64,000 nt of DNA. Source: an uncultured Piscinibacter sp. GTDB taxonomy: Bacteria > Pseudomonadota > Gammaproteobacteria > Burkholderiales > Burkholderiaceae_C. Below the pieces are notes generated by a model. It saw only the letters and a list, made by a program, of their open reading frames with translations. It did no database searches and had not been told where the DNA came from. The stretch spans positions 1 to 64,000 of the forward strand of contig NZ_CALFYO010000034.1 in assembly GCF_937952055.1 (NCBI RefSeq), given 5' to 3'. Every line of letters begins with the position of its first letter. Position 1 is the first letter of the stretch. The translations under genes were made by a program, and so were the position numbers. This document shows, piece after piece, positions 53,600 to 62,309 of the stretch.

Positions 53600-54718
53600 A
53601 TGACCGTACGCACCACGCCGCCCTTCCGCGCCGACCATGTCGGCAGCTTCCTGCGTCCGAAGTTCCTGCTCGACGCCCGCGAGCAGTTCTTCGTCAAGAA
53701 GGAGATCAACGCCGAGCAGCTGCGCGCGGTGGAGGACAGGGCGATCACGGAAATCGTCAGGTTCCAGCAGGATGTCGGCCTGCAGTCGATCACCGACGGT
53801 GAGTTCCGGCGCACCTACTTCCACATCGACTTCCTCGAGCAGCTCGGGGGCGTGAAGACCGACATTCCGGTCACGGTGAAGAAGCCCGACGGCACCGAGG
53901 AGCTGGCGCCGCCGGTGATCCGCGTGATCGACAAGGTGCGCCACGTCAAGGACATCCAGAAGGCCGACTTCGAATACCTGAAGCGCCAGGTCGCGGCGGG
54001 CATGACGCCCAAGGTGACGATCCCCAGCCCGACCATGCTGCACTTCCGCGGCGGCCGCGCCGGCATCAGCCGCGAGGCCTATCCCGAGCTGGAGCCGGTG
54101 TTCTACGACGACGTGGCGCAGGCCTACGGCGAGGAACTGCAGTCGCTCCACGACGCAGGCTGCCGCTACGTGCAGATGGACGACACGAACCTCGCCTACC
54201 TGTGCGACGAGCGGATGCGCGAGGCCGCCCGGCAGCGTGGTGACGACCCGAACGAGCTGCCGCACCGCTACGCCAAGTTCATCAACAAGGTGGTGGCGCG
54301 CAAGCCCGCGGGCATGACGCTGGCCATGCACCTGTGCCGCGGCAACTTCAAGAGCACCCACGCCGCGGCCGGCAACTACGAGCCGGTGGCCGAAGCGCTG
54401 CTGGCCGAGATGAATCTCGACGCCTTCTTCCTCGAGTACGACGACGAGCGCTCGGGCGACTTCCGCCCGCTGCGCTACCTGCCCAAGGGCAAGATCGTCG
54501 TGCTCGGCCTGGTGACCACCAAGTTCGGCCAGCTGGAAAGAAAGGACGACCTCAAGCGCCGCATCGACGAGGCGACCCAGTATGCGCCGCTGGAGCAGCT
54601 GTGCCTGTCGCCGCAGTGCGGCTTCTCGAGCACCGTGCACGGCAACAACATCGCGGTAGAGGACCAGCGCAGGAAGCTGGCACTGGTGGTGGAGACCGCG
54701 AAGGAAGTGTGGGGGTGA
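53600..54718 (+). CDS. MetE-like cobalamin-independent methionine synthase C-domain protein
   Basis: A 372-residue protein similar to the C-terminal barrel of MetE. The zinc ligands are in place: AMHLCRGNF (His and Cys), a glutamate in FLEYDDERSGDF, and a cysteine in SPQCGFSST. It lacks the N-terminal half of full MetE. Such stand-alone proteins may be methionine synthases using other methyl donors or methyltransferases in catabolism. The start ATG at 53600 is preferred; upstream in-frame codons are a shadow. Confidence 0.8.
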   Translation: MTVRTTPPFRADHVGSFLRPKFLLDAREQFFVKKEINAEQLRAVEDRAITEIVRFQQDVGLQSITDGEFRRTYFHIDFLEQLGGVKTDIPVTVKKPDGTEELAPPVIRVIDKVRHVKDIQKADFEYLKRQVAAGMTPKVTIPSPTMLHFRGGRAGISREAYPELEPVFYDDVAQAYGEELQSLHDAGCRYVQMDDTNLAYLCDERMREAARQRGDDPNELPHRYAKFINKVVARKPAGMTLAMHLCRGNFKSTHAAAGNYEPVAEALLAEMNLDAFFLEYDDERSGDFRPLRYLPKGKIVVLGLVTTKFGQLERKDDLKRRIDEATQYAPLEQLCLSPQCGFSSTVHGNNIAVEDQRRKLALVVETAKEVWG

Positions 54719-54723
54719 GGCGC

Positions 54724-54751
54724 TTGCATTTGCGCACGACCGTGCTAAATT
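54724..54751 (+). promoter_or_regulatory. Promoter for the TetR gene, giving a leaderless start
   Basis: TTGCAT (54724-54729), a 16-bp spacer and TAAATT (54746-54751) form a promoter whose -10 ends 7 nt before the tetR ATG (54759). Transcription would begin at or within one or two bases of the start codon. Confidence 0.6.
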
Positions 54752-54758
54752 CTCGTCC

Positions 54759-55403
54759 ATGGACGGATCGATCACGGTCGAGGCGAAGACGCAGCGCAGC
54801 GGGCTGACGCTCGCCGCCATCCTCGACACCGCGCTCGAGATGGCGGCGGCGGATGGCCTGGAGAGCCTGACCATCGGCGAGGTGGCCAAGCGCCTGGGCC
54901 TGTCCAAGAGCGGCGTGTTCTCGCGCATCGGCTCGCGCGAGGCCCTGCAGAAGGCGGTGATCGAGGAGTACGACCGCCGCTTCCTGCAGGACGTGTTCGT
55001 GCCCGCGATGCGCGAGCCGCGCGGCCTGCCGCGCCTGAACGCGATCATGCGGCTGTGGCTGCAGCGCGCCCGCGACGTGGAAATCCGCACCGGCTGCATC
55101 TACTGCGCCGGCGCCTTCGAATTCGACGACCGCGAGGGCCCGCTGCGCGAGCTGCTGCTCGATGGCACGCGGCGCTGGCGCACGGCACTCAAGCGCACCG
55201 TCATCCAGGCCATCGACGCCGGTCACCTGAAACCCGACACCGATGCCGAACAGCTCGTCTACGAACTTGACGGACTGTTCGTCGCGCTGATGCGCGAGGC
55301 GCGCTTCCTGCGCGACCCGAAAGCGGCCGACCGCGCCTGGGCGGCCTATGTACGGCTGGTCGCATCGCTTCAGGTGCAGCCCGAGCACCGCGCGGCGCGC
55401 TGA
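54759..55403 (+). CDS. TetR-family transcriptional regulator
   Basis: A 214-residue regulator: an N-terminal TetR helix-turn-helix (LESLTIGEVAKRLGLSKSGVFSRIGSREALQKAV; residues 35-68) and a variable ligand domain containing CIYCAGAFEFDD. It is upstream of a small membrane peptide and a hydrolase, and 40 nt after the MetE-like gene. The ligand is unknown. Confidence 0.9.
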   Translation: MDGSITVEAKTQRSGLTLAAILDTALEMAAADGLESLTIGEVAKRLGLSKSGVFSRIGSREALQKAVIEEYDRRFLQDVFVPAMREPRGLPRLNAIMRLWLQRARDVEIRTGCIYCAGAFEFDDREGPLRELLLDGTRRWRTALKRTVIQAIDAGHLKPDTDAEQLVYELDGLFVALMREARFLRDPKAADRAWAAYVRLVASLQVQPEHRAAR

Positions 55404-55493
55404 GCCGCCGACCGACATGATTCACCCACCCCACTCCGCGGTCATCCGCCGCGCCCACATTTCGCACGCTCGTGCGAAGAAAGGAAGCTCACC

Positions 55494-55610
55494 ATGCTGA
55501 TCGTCGTTCTCGGGGCCGCCGCGGTGGCCGCCGTCGTCTGCACCGTCGGGGCTGCGTCGCGCCTGTGGCGCGCAGTGCCGCGCCGCAACGCCGACCTGGT
55601 GCTCTTCTGA
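55494..55610 (+). CDS. 38-residue membrane peptide
   Basis: A short gene: a hydrophobic helix (MLIVVLGAAAVAAVVCTVGA) followed by a basic tail (SRLWRAVPRRNADLVLF). AAGGAAG sits 8 nt before its ATG, an ideal ribosome site, and it ends 2 nt before the hydrolase gene start. Good context and codon use make it a likely real small protein, perhaps a membrane modulator. No homologue is recognised. Confidence 0.65.
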   Translation: MLIVVLGAAAVAAVVCTVGAASRLWRAVPRRNADLVLF

Positions 55611-55612
55611 CC

Positions 55613-56509
55613 ATGGCCGCCCCCTCCTCTCCCGGCGCCAACCCGGCCGCCGCCTTCTACGCCGCCAGCCCTTCTGCGCGCGCCATCGGCGCGGCGCTGC
55701 GCGTGGCCGACCGGCTCGCGCCGACCTGGACCACGCGCGGCGCGCTGCGCCTGTTCTTCACCCCGCTGCCGTGGAAGCTCGCCGCACGCCGGCCGCTGCC
55801 CGCGCCCTGGACGGTGACGCATTGGCCCTTCGAGGGCGTTCAGCTCGCCGTGCACCGGCGCGGCGACATCGACCCCGGCCGGCCGGTCGTGCTGCTGGTG
55901 CACGGCTGGGCCGGCAGCGCGGGGCAGATGCGGCGCCTGGCCGACACGCTCGCCGCGGACGGCTTCGACCCGGTGCTGCTGGACCTGCCCGCGCACGGCC
56001 GCAGCGGCGGCTGGCGCGCCACGCTGCCGCAGTTCGCGCGCGCCGTCCATGCGGCGTCCGCGCGGCTCGGCCCCCTGCACGGCGTGGTGGCCCACTCGCT
56101 CGGTGCGCTGGCCACGCTGCATGCCAGCGCCCGCGGCCTGCCGGCGCAACGCCTCGCGCTGATCGCGCCTTCGGCGCCGCCAGCGCAGTTCATCGACTGG
56201 TTCGCCGGCAGCTTCGGGCTGCCGCCCGCCCTCGGCGAGCGCATGCGGCAGCAGATCGAGCATCGCGAAGGCGTGCCGCTGGCCGAGTACGAGCCCGGTT
56301 GGCTGGGACCGCGCGTGGCGCAGCCGGTGCTCTTGCTGCACGACGAGGGCGACCGCGTCGCCCCCTTCGCGGCGAGCCGCCGGCTGGCCCAGGCGATGCC
56401 CTCGCTGCGGCTGGAGCCGCGGCAGGGGCTCGGCCACCGGCGCATCCTGGACGACGAAGGCGTGGCGCTGAGCGTGGCCGCGCACCTGCGCGGCCAGGCT
56501 TCAGCCTGA
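55613..56509 (+). CDS. Alpha/beta hydrolase
   Basis: A 298-residue hydrolase. Oxyanion segment LLVHGWAGSAGQM, nucleophile GVVAHSLGALAT, acid LLHDEGDRVAP and histidine QGLGHRRIL are visible. Two nt after the small peptide. It overlaps the convergent MarR gene by 9 nt. Confidence 0.88.
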   Translation: MAAPSSPGANPAAAFYAASPSARAIGAALRVADRLAPTWTTRGALRLFFTPLPWKLAARRPLPAPWTVTHWPFEGVQLAVHRRGDIDPGRPVVLLVHGWAGSAGQMRRLADTLAADGFDPVLLDLPAHGRSGGWRATLPQFARAVHAASARLGPLHGVVAHSLGALATLHASARGLPAQRLALIAPSAPPAQFIDWFAGSFGLPPALGERMRQQIEHREGVPLAEYEPGWLGPRVAQPVLLLHDEGDRVAPFAASRRLAQAMPSLRLEPRQGLGHRRILDDEGVALSVAAHLRGQASA

Positions 56510-57001
56510 GACGGTGGTCCCTTCGCGCACGCCGCGCCGGCGCGGCGGCGCGCGCAGGCCCACCTTGAGCAGCAGCTCGACGAGCAGGGCGCGCTCCGCC
56601 TGCGAGAGCACGGCCAGCGTGTCTCGTTCCATGGTGGCGGCGATCTTCTCCGCGCGGTCGACCAGCTCGCGGCCGGCCGGCGTGAGGTGGATGATCATCG
56701 CGCGGCGATCCTGCGTGCTGCGCACACGCTCGACCCAGCCACGCTCGACCAGGCGGTCGAGCGTGATCGCCATGTTCGGCGCCGACACGTCCAGCGCCTC
56801 GCCGAGCTGCTTCTGGTTGACCTCGGCGTTGGCCGCGACGAGCACGAGGATGGAGTAGTCCAGCACCTTCAGCCCGAGCGGTCCGAGCTCGCGCGCGAAG
56901 TCCTTGCGCAGCTCGATCGCCGCGCGACTGGCAACGTATCCCACCAGGCTCGTCAGGCGGGAGTGATCGAGCCCGGTCGGGCTGCCGTGTCCGCTCGTCA
57001 T
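56501..57001 (-). CDS. MarR-family transcriptional regulator
   Basis: A 166-residue winged-helix repressor (VNQKQLGEALDVSAPNMAITLDRLVERGWVERVRSTQDRRAMIIHLTPAG; core residues about 60-110). It is the last gene of the acyl-CoA dehydrogenase/transporter C run (ATGA overlap), so it probably represses that operon with an acyl-CoA or aromatic inducer. Confidence 0.9.
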   Translation of the reverse strand: MTSGHGSPTGLDHSRLTSLVGYVASRAAIELRKDFARELGPLGLKVLDYSILVLVAANAEVNQKQLGEALDVSAPNMAITLDRLVERGWVERVRSTQDRRAMIIHLTPAGRELVDRAEKIAATMERDTLAVLSQAERALLVELLLKVGLRAPPRRRGVREGTTVSG

Positions 57002-58746
57002 GCCGTCCGCGGCAGGTCCAGCCTCGCGAACGGCTGCCAGCCGGCGCGCGCCTGCGCGAGCGCATGGTCGAATTCGGGCCGCAAGTGTGTGAAGCAGTGC
57101 GCGGCACTCTCTCGCTTGGTGGCGTGGAAGGCATCGCCGTCATGGACGGTCCGCGCCGACACCGCCTCGGCGCGCGCCCAGGCGTGTGCGATCAGCGCCA
57201 GGCCGGTGGCTCGCAGCAGGTCGTCGGCGACGCGGAACGGCAGTTCGGCATCGCCGCGCGACGCAGTGGCCACGTCGCGCGCCAGCTTGCACAGGCACAT
57301 CAGCTGCTCGGCCGCCGCGGCGCTGTAACGCGCCTCGCGCGGCAAGGCTGCCGCCAGCACCTCCAGCCAGTCGCAGAACCTGCGCCCGCCGTCGGCCACC
57401 AGCTTGCGCACGACGAGGTCGATCGCCTGGATCTGGTTGGTGCCCTCGTAGATCATCGCGATGCGTGCGTCGCGCACGCATTGTTCGATGCCCCAGTCAT
57501 GCGTGTAGCCGTGCCCGCCGAACACCTGCAGCGCGTCGCTGGCGAGCGCGAAGCCGTTGTCGGTGAGGAAGGACTTCAGCACCGGCGTGAGCAGCGCGGC
57601 GTGGTCCTGGGCGCGCTCGCGCAGCGCGGCATCCTGCGCGTGCTCGGCGAGGTCGAGCAGGTGCGCGGCTTCGTAGGCGATCAGGCGCGAGCCTTCGACC
57701 AGCACGCGCTGGCGCAGCAGCGTGCGGCGCATCGCCGGGTGCAGCACGATGGGGTCGGCCGCCCCGCCACCGTCACGCACCGGCGCCCTCGACTGCAAGC
57801 GTTCGTGCGCGTAGACGAGCGCATTGCGGTGCGCGTTCTGCGCGTGGGCCAGGCCCTGCAGCGCGACATGCAGCCGCGCCGCATTCATCATCGCGAACAT
57901 CGCCGCCAGGCCGCGATTCGGCTCACCGACCAGCCAGCCCGTGGCGCCGTCGAAGGCCATCACGCAGGTGGCGCTGCCCTTGATGCCCATCTTCTTCTCG
58001 AGGCCGTCGCAGCGCAGCGCATTGCGCGCACCGTCAGGCAGGATCTTCGGCGCGAGGAAGAGCGAGATGCCCTTGGTGCCCGCGGGCGCATCGGGCAGCC
58101 GCGCCAGCACCAGATGCACGATGTTGTCGGTGAGGTCGTGATCTCCGCCGGAGATGAAGATCTTCGTGCCCCGCAGCGCATAGCTGCCGTCGGCCGCCGG
58201 CGTTGCCTTGGTGGACAGCAGCCCGAGGTCCGAGCCGGCATGAGCCTCGGTGAGGCACATCGTCGACAGCCATTCGCCGCTGACCAACTTGGCGAGGTAG
58301 CGCTGCTTCAGCTCGGCGCTGGCGTGCAGGTGCAGGCACTCGTAAGCACCGTGCAGCAGCCCCGGGTACATGGTCCAGGCATGGTTCGCCGCGGCCAGCA
58401 TCTCGTAGAGCGCGGCATTGAGCACCTGCGGCAGGCCCTGGCCGCCCAAGGCGGGATCGCAGGCCAGCGCCGGCCAGCCGGCCTCGACGAACGCACGGTA
58501 GGCCGCCTTGAATCCCTTCGGCGTGCGCACATCGCCGTCGGCGAGCGTGCAGCCTTCGAGGTCGCCGGGCCCATTCGTCGGCGCCAGCACCTCGGTGGCG
58601 AAGCGTGCCGCCTCCGCGAGCACCTGGCGCGCGGTGTCGGCATCGAGCTCGGCGAAGGCTGGCATGCCCGCCCAGTGCGCCGGCAGGCTCAGCACCTCCT
58701 CGATCACGTAGCGCATGTCGCGCAGCGGCGCTTCGTACTGCCACAT
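56998..58746 (-). CDS. Acyl-CoA dehydrogenase (large, with C-terminal domain)
   Basis: A 582-residue flavin enzyme longer than the usual 380 residues because it has an N-terminal extension and a C-terminal ACAD domain. The FAD/substrate core (CLTEAHAGSDLGLLSTKA; GTKIFISGGDHD; QVFGGHGYTHDWGIEQCVRDARIAMIYEGTNQIQAIDL; long, residues about 408-447) is intact. It oxidises acyl-CoA thioesters in the alpha-beta position. It is in a run with the thioesterase, an SDR and transporter C. A Shine-Dalgarno (GAGGG) lies 9 nt before the ATG. Confidence 0.92.
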   Translation of the reverse strand: MWQYEAPLRDMRYVIEEVLSLPAHWAGMPAFAELDADTARQVLAEAARFATEVLAPTNGPGDLEGCTLADGDVRTPKGFKAAYRAFVEAGWPALACDPALGGQGLPQVLNAALYEMLAAANHAWTMYPGLLHGAYECLHLHASAELKQRYLAKLVSGEWLSTMCLTEAHAGSDLGLLSTKATPAADGSYALRGTKIFISGGDHDLTDNIVHLVLARLPDAPAGTKGISLFLAPKILPDGARNALRCDGLEKKMGIKGSATCVMAFDGATGWLVGEPNRGLAAMFAMMNAARLHVALQGLAHAQNAHRNALVYAHERLQSRAPVRDGGGAADPIVLHPAMRRTLLRQRVLVEGSRLIAYEAAHLLDLAEHAQDAALRERAQDHAALLTPVLKSFLTDNGFALASDALQVFGGHGYTHDWGIEQCVRDARIAMIYEGTNQIQAIDLVVRKLVADGGRRFCDWLEVLAAALPREARYSAAAAEQLMCLCKLARDVATASRGDAELPFRVADDLLRATGLALIAHAWARAEAVSARTVHDGDAFHATKRESAAHCFTHLRPEFDHALAQARAGWQPFARLDLPRTA

Positions 58747-58758
58747 CGCGGCGTTCCC

Positions 58759-59499
58759 TCAGGCGTTGCTCTTCTGCCGCGCGGCACCGAGATAGGTGTC
58801 GATCACGCGCGGGTCGCGGGCCAGTTCCTCGGCCGGTCCCTCCAGCGCGATCTCGCCCATCTCGAGCACGTAGCCGTGGTCGGCCACCTCCAGCGCGGCG
58901 CGTGCGTTCTGCTCGACGAGCAGGATGGTCACGCCGGTGGCGCGAAGCTTTTCGATGGTGCGGAAGATCTCCTTCACCACCAGCGGCGCGAGACCCAGGC
59001 TGGGCTCGTCGAGCATCAGCAGCTCCGGCTGGCTCATCAGCGCACGGCCGACCGCGAGCATCTGGCGCTCGCCGCCGGAGAGCGTGCCCGCAAGCTGCGT
59101 GCGGCGTTCCTTCAGGCGCGGGAACAGCGTGTAGACCTGCTCCAGCACCTCGCCGCCATTCTTCCGGCCGAGCAGCACCTGGCGGTAGCCCCCGAGCAGA
59201 AGGTTGTCCTCCACCGGCATGGTGCCAAACAGGGCACGCGTCTCGGGCACCAGCGCGATGCCCTGCATCACTCGCTCTTCCAGCGTCTTCAGGCCCATGG
59301 GCTGCCCGCGGTAGGCGATCGTGCCGCGCGAAGGCAGCACGCCCATCAGCGCGTTGAGCAGCGTCGACTTGCCGGCGCCGTTCGGGCCGATCACGGTGAC
59401 CACGCTGCCCTTCCCGGCCTGGATGTTCAGGCCGTGCAGCACTTCGGCGCGGCCGTAGCCAGCGTGCAGGTCCTTGACGTCGAGAATGAGTTCAGACAT
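58759..59499 (-). CDS. livF: ABC transporter ATP-binding protein LivF (transporter C)
   Basis: A 246-residue ATPase with Walker A GPNGAGKSTLLN, LSGGERQMLAVGRAL and Walker B LLMLDEPSLGLAP. The start at 59499 (MSELILDV) follows the LivM-LivG stop by one base; an in-frame ATG at 59529 is less likely. Confidence 0.92.
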   Translation of the reverse strand: MSELILDVKDLHAGYGRAEVLHGLNIQAGKGSVVTVIGPNGAGKSTLLNALMGVLPSRGTIAYRGQPMGLKTLEERVMQGIALVPETRALFGTMPVEDNLLLGGYRQVLLGRKNGGEVLEQVYTLFPRLKERRTQLAGTLSGGERQMLAVGRALMSQPELLMLDEPSLGLAPLVVKEIFRTIEKLRATGVTILLVEQNARAALEVADHGYVLEMGEIALEGPAEELARDPRVIDTYLGAARQKSNA

Positions 59500-59500
59500 C

Positions 59501-61261
59501 TCAGTGCTCCGTGCCGAGGTAGGCCGCACGGACCGCCGGACTGGCCTGGACTTCCTCCGGTGTGCCCTCGATCAGCCGGGTGCCGAACTCCATGACCACC
59601 ACGCGGTCGACCAGGCCCATGACCAGGTCCATGTCGTGCTCGACGAGCAGGATGGCCATGCCTTCGTCGCGCAGCTGGCGCAGCACGTCCGCCAACGCCT
59701 GCTTCTCCTTCAGGCGCAGTCCGGCGGCCGGCTCGTCGAGCAGCAGCAGCATCGGGTCGGCGCACAGCGCGCGGGCGATCTCCATCAGCCGCTGCGGACC
59801 CAGCGCGAGGTTGCCGGCGAGCTCGTGCATGCGGTCGGCCATGCCGATGCGCTCGAGCTGGCGCTGCGCCTCGCGCAGCAGGCGCTTCTCTTCCGTGCGG
59901 TCCAGCCGCAGCACGGCGGAGGCCACACCGGCGGAGCCGCGCAGGTGGGCGCCGAGCGCGACGTTCTCCAGCACGGTCATCGTCGGGATCATCTTCACGT
60001 GCTGGAAGGTGCGTGCCACGCCGCGCGCCGCGATCTCGCGCGAGGGCAGGGTCTGGATCTCCTGGCCGCGCAGCATCACCTTGCCGCGCGTCGCCGGCAG
60101 CACGCCGGTGACGAGGTTGAACGTGGTCGACTTGCCCGCCCCATTCGGCCCGATCAGGCCGAGGATCTGGCCCGCGCACACCTGGAAGCTGACGTCATTG
60201 ACGGCCACCAGGCCGCCGAACTCCTTGCGCGCGTCCTTCACGTCGAGCACCACCTCGCCGCGCGGTGGCTGCTCCCGGTGCGGCAGCGGCTGCGCCTCGG
60301 CCCAGTCGACCGTGCGCGCCGGCTTGGGAAAGCGCGCCTCGACGAAGGCCCAGATGCCGTCGCGAGCGTACTGCAGCACGAGGATCAGCAGGATGCCGAA
60401 GACGATGACCTCGTAGTTGCCGCTGGTGCCGAACAGCCTGGGCAGCCAGTCCTGCAGCTGCTCCTCCATCACCTTGACCACGGTGGAGCCGACGACCGCG
60501 CCCCAGACGTGGCCGACGCCGCCGATCACCGCCATGAACAGGTACTCGATGCCCTTGTTCAGCCCGAACGGCGACGGGTTGACGGTGCGCTGGAAATGCG
60601 CGAACAGCCAGCCCGACACGCTGGCCAGCAGCGCGGCGAGCACGAAGGCCGTCACCTTGAGCCGGAAGGTGTTCACGCCCATCGCCTCGGCCATGGTCGT
60701 GCCGCCCTTGACGGCGCGCAGCGCGCGGCCAGTGCGCGAATCGAGCAGGCGAATCGCACCGAAGGCCGCCAGCAGCACCAGCAGCCACAGCAGGTAATAG
60801 AAGTGGCGTCCGGTGTTGAGCACGATGCCGAAGAACTCGATGGCCGGGATGCCGAGCAGGCCGTCGTACTTGCCCAAGGCGTCGATGTTGCCGAGCAGGT
60901 AGTACAGGCTCAGGCCCCAGGCGATGGTGGCCAGCGGCAGGTAATGTCCCGACATGCGCAGCGTCACCCATCCGAGGATGAGCGCTGCGACAAAGGTGAA
61001 GGCCAGGCCGAACCACACCGTGATCCAGGGCGACACGCCGTGCGTCAGCGTCAGGTAGGCCGCGGTGTAGGCGCCCATGCCGACGAAGGCCGCCTGGCCG
61101 AAGCTGGTGAGGCCGGCCACGCCGGTGAGGAGCACGAGGCCGATGGCCACCAGCGAGTACAGGCCGATGTAGTTGGCCTGGGTAATCCAGAACTCGGGCA
61201 CCGGCAGCAACGGCAGCGCGGCGACGAGCAGGACGAAGGCAATCAGGACGTTGCGGCGCAT
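59501..61261 (-). CDS. LivM-LivG fusion: permease plus ATP-binding protein (transporter C)
   Basis: A 586-residue polypeptide. Residues 1 to about 315 are a complete LivM permease (VLLTGVAGLTSFGQAAFVGMGAYTAAYL; MAVIGGVGHVWGAVVGS). A linker of about 30 residues (ARTVDWAEAQPLPHREQPPRG) leads to a full LivG ATPase (VVLDVKDARKEFGGLVAVND; Walker A GPNGAGKSTTFN; Walker B LLLLDEPAAGLR). No stop or frame break lies between. The start could be at 61279 (first ATG) or 61261, which follows the livH stop and a GAAGAG ribosome site. Confidence 0.92.
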   Translation of the reverse strand: MRRNVLIAFVLLVAALPLLPVPEFWITQANYIGLYSLVAIGLVLLTGVAGLTSFGQAAFVGMGAYTAAYLTLTHGVSPWITVWFGLAFTFVAALILGWVTLRMSGHYLPLATIAWGLSLYYLLGNIDALGKYDGLLGIPAIEFFGIVLNTGRHFYYLLWLLVLLAAFGAIRLLDSRTGRALRAVKGGTTMAEAMGVNTFRLKVTAFVLAALLASVSGWLFAHFQRTVNPSPFGLNKGIEYLFMAVIGGVGHVWGAVVGSTVVKVMEEQLQDWLPRLFGTSGNYEVIVFGILLILVLQYARDGIWAFVEARFPKPARTVDWAEAQPLPHREQPPRGEVVLDVKDARKEFGGLVAVNDVSFQVCAGQILGLIGPNGAGKSTTFNLVTGVLPATRGKVMLRGQEIQTLPSREIAARGVARTFQHVKMIPTMTVLENVALGAHLRGSAGVASAVLRLDRTEEKRLLREAQRQLERIGMADRMHELAGNLALGPQRLMEIARALCADPMLLLLDEPAAGLRLKEKQALADVLRQLRDEGMAILLVEHDMDLVMGLVDRVVVMEFGTRLIEGTPEEVQASPAVRAAYLGTEH

Positions 61262-61265
61262 GGCG

Positions 61266-62306
61266 TCACTCTTCTTCATCGTGATGGCCGTGCTGGAACG
61301 AACGCCACAGCAGCACGGGGATGATCAGCGTGAAGACGATGACCTCCTTGAAGGCACTGGCCCAGAACGAGCCGAAGCTCTCGATCAGGCCGACGAAGAT
61401 GGCGCCGAGCGCGGCGGCCGGGTAGCTGGCCAGCGCGCCGAAGATGGCGGCGACGAAGCCCTTCAGGCCGATGAGGAAGCCGGAGTCGTAGAACATCGTC
61501 GTCGTCGGCCCGATCAACAGTCCCGACAGCGCGCCCATGAAGGCGGCCAGGCCGAAGCTCAGCCGGCCAGCCCCCGACGTCGAGATGCCCATCAGCCGCG
61601 CGCCGAGGCGGTTCACCGCCGTCGCGCGCAGTGCCTTGCCGCGCAGCGTGCGCTCGAAGAACAGGAAGAGCGCGACGATCAGCGCGATCGAGACCATGAA
61701 GATGATCAGCGTCTGGCCCGACAGCGTCAGCGGCCCGGCCGAAAAGCGCGCATCCCAGAAGCTCGGGTTGCGGAATCCCTCGGCGCCGAAGAACACCAGG
61801 CCCAGGCCCGTGAGCGCGAAATGCGCGCCGACCGAGACGATCAGCAGCACCAGCACGGTGGCGTCGGCGAGCTTCTCGTAGGCCAGGCGGTAGAGCAAGG
61901 GGCCGAGCGGGGTCACGATCGCCAGCGTCAGCAGGCTCTGCAGCAGCAGCGGCAGCTGCCTCGGCGCCGCCCACCAGGCGAAGGCCGTGACCGCCACCGG
62001 GAATGCGAGCGCCTTCAGCGCGCCCGTGGCCACCGACGCCGCCGGCAGCCCGCGCCGCAGCGCGGCCACGGCGTCGAGCACGGCCGCGACCACCGCCATC
62101 ACCAGCAGCAGCCACACCGTGCCCGGCACCTGCCCGAGCTGCAGCAGCGCGAGCGTGAGCGCGCCGTAGGCGACGAACTCGCCCTGCGGGATGAAGATCA
62201 CCCGCGTGACGGCGAACACCAGCACCGTGGCCAGGGCCAGCAGCGCGTAGACCGCGCCGTTGGTGACGCCGTCCAGCGTCAGGATGCTGGCGATCGTGAA
62301 GTCCAT
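61266..62306 (-). CDS. livH: LIV-type permease LivH (transporter C)
   Basis: A 346-residue permease, longer than the usual 290, with an extra hydrophobic stretch (residues about 55-130) before the LivH core (KALRATAVNRLGARLMGISTSGAGRLSFGLAAFMGALSG; about residues 223-261). Four nt after the binding-protein stop. Confidence 0.88.
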   Translation of the reverse strand: MDFTIASILTLDGVTNGAVYALLALATVLVFAVTRVIFIPQGEFVAYGALTLALLQLGQVPGTVWLLLVMAVVAAVLDAVAALRRGLPAASVATGALKALAFPVAVTAFAWWAAPRQLPLLLQSLLTLAIVTPLGPLLYRLAYEKLADATVLVLLIVSVGAHFALTGLGLVFFGAEGFRNPSFWDARFSAGPLTLSGQTLIIFMVSIALIVALFLFFERTLRGKALRATAVNRLGARLMGISTSGAGRLSFGLAAFMGALSGLLIGPTTTMFYDSGFLIGLKGFVAAIFGALASYPAAALGAIFVGLIESFGSFWASAFKEVIVFTLIIPVLLWRSFQHGHHDEEE

Positions 62307-62309
62307 CGT

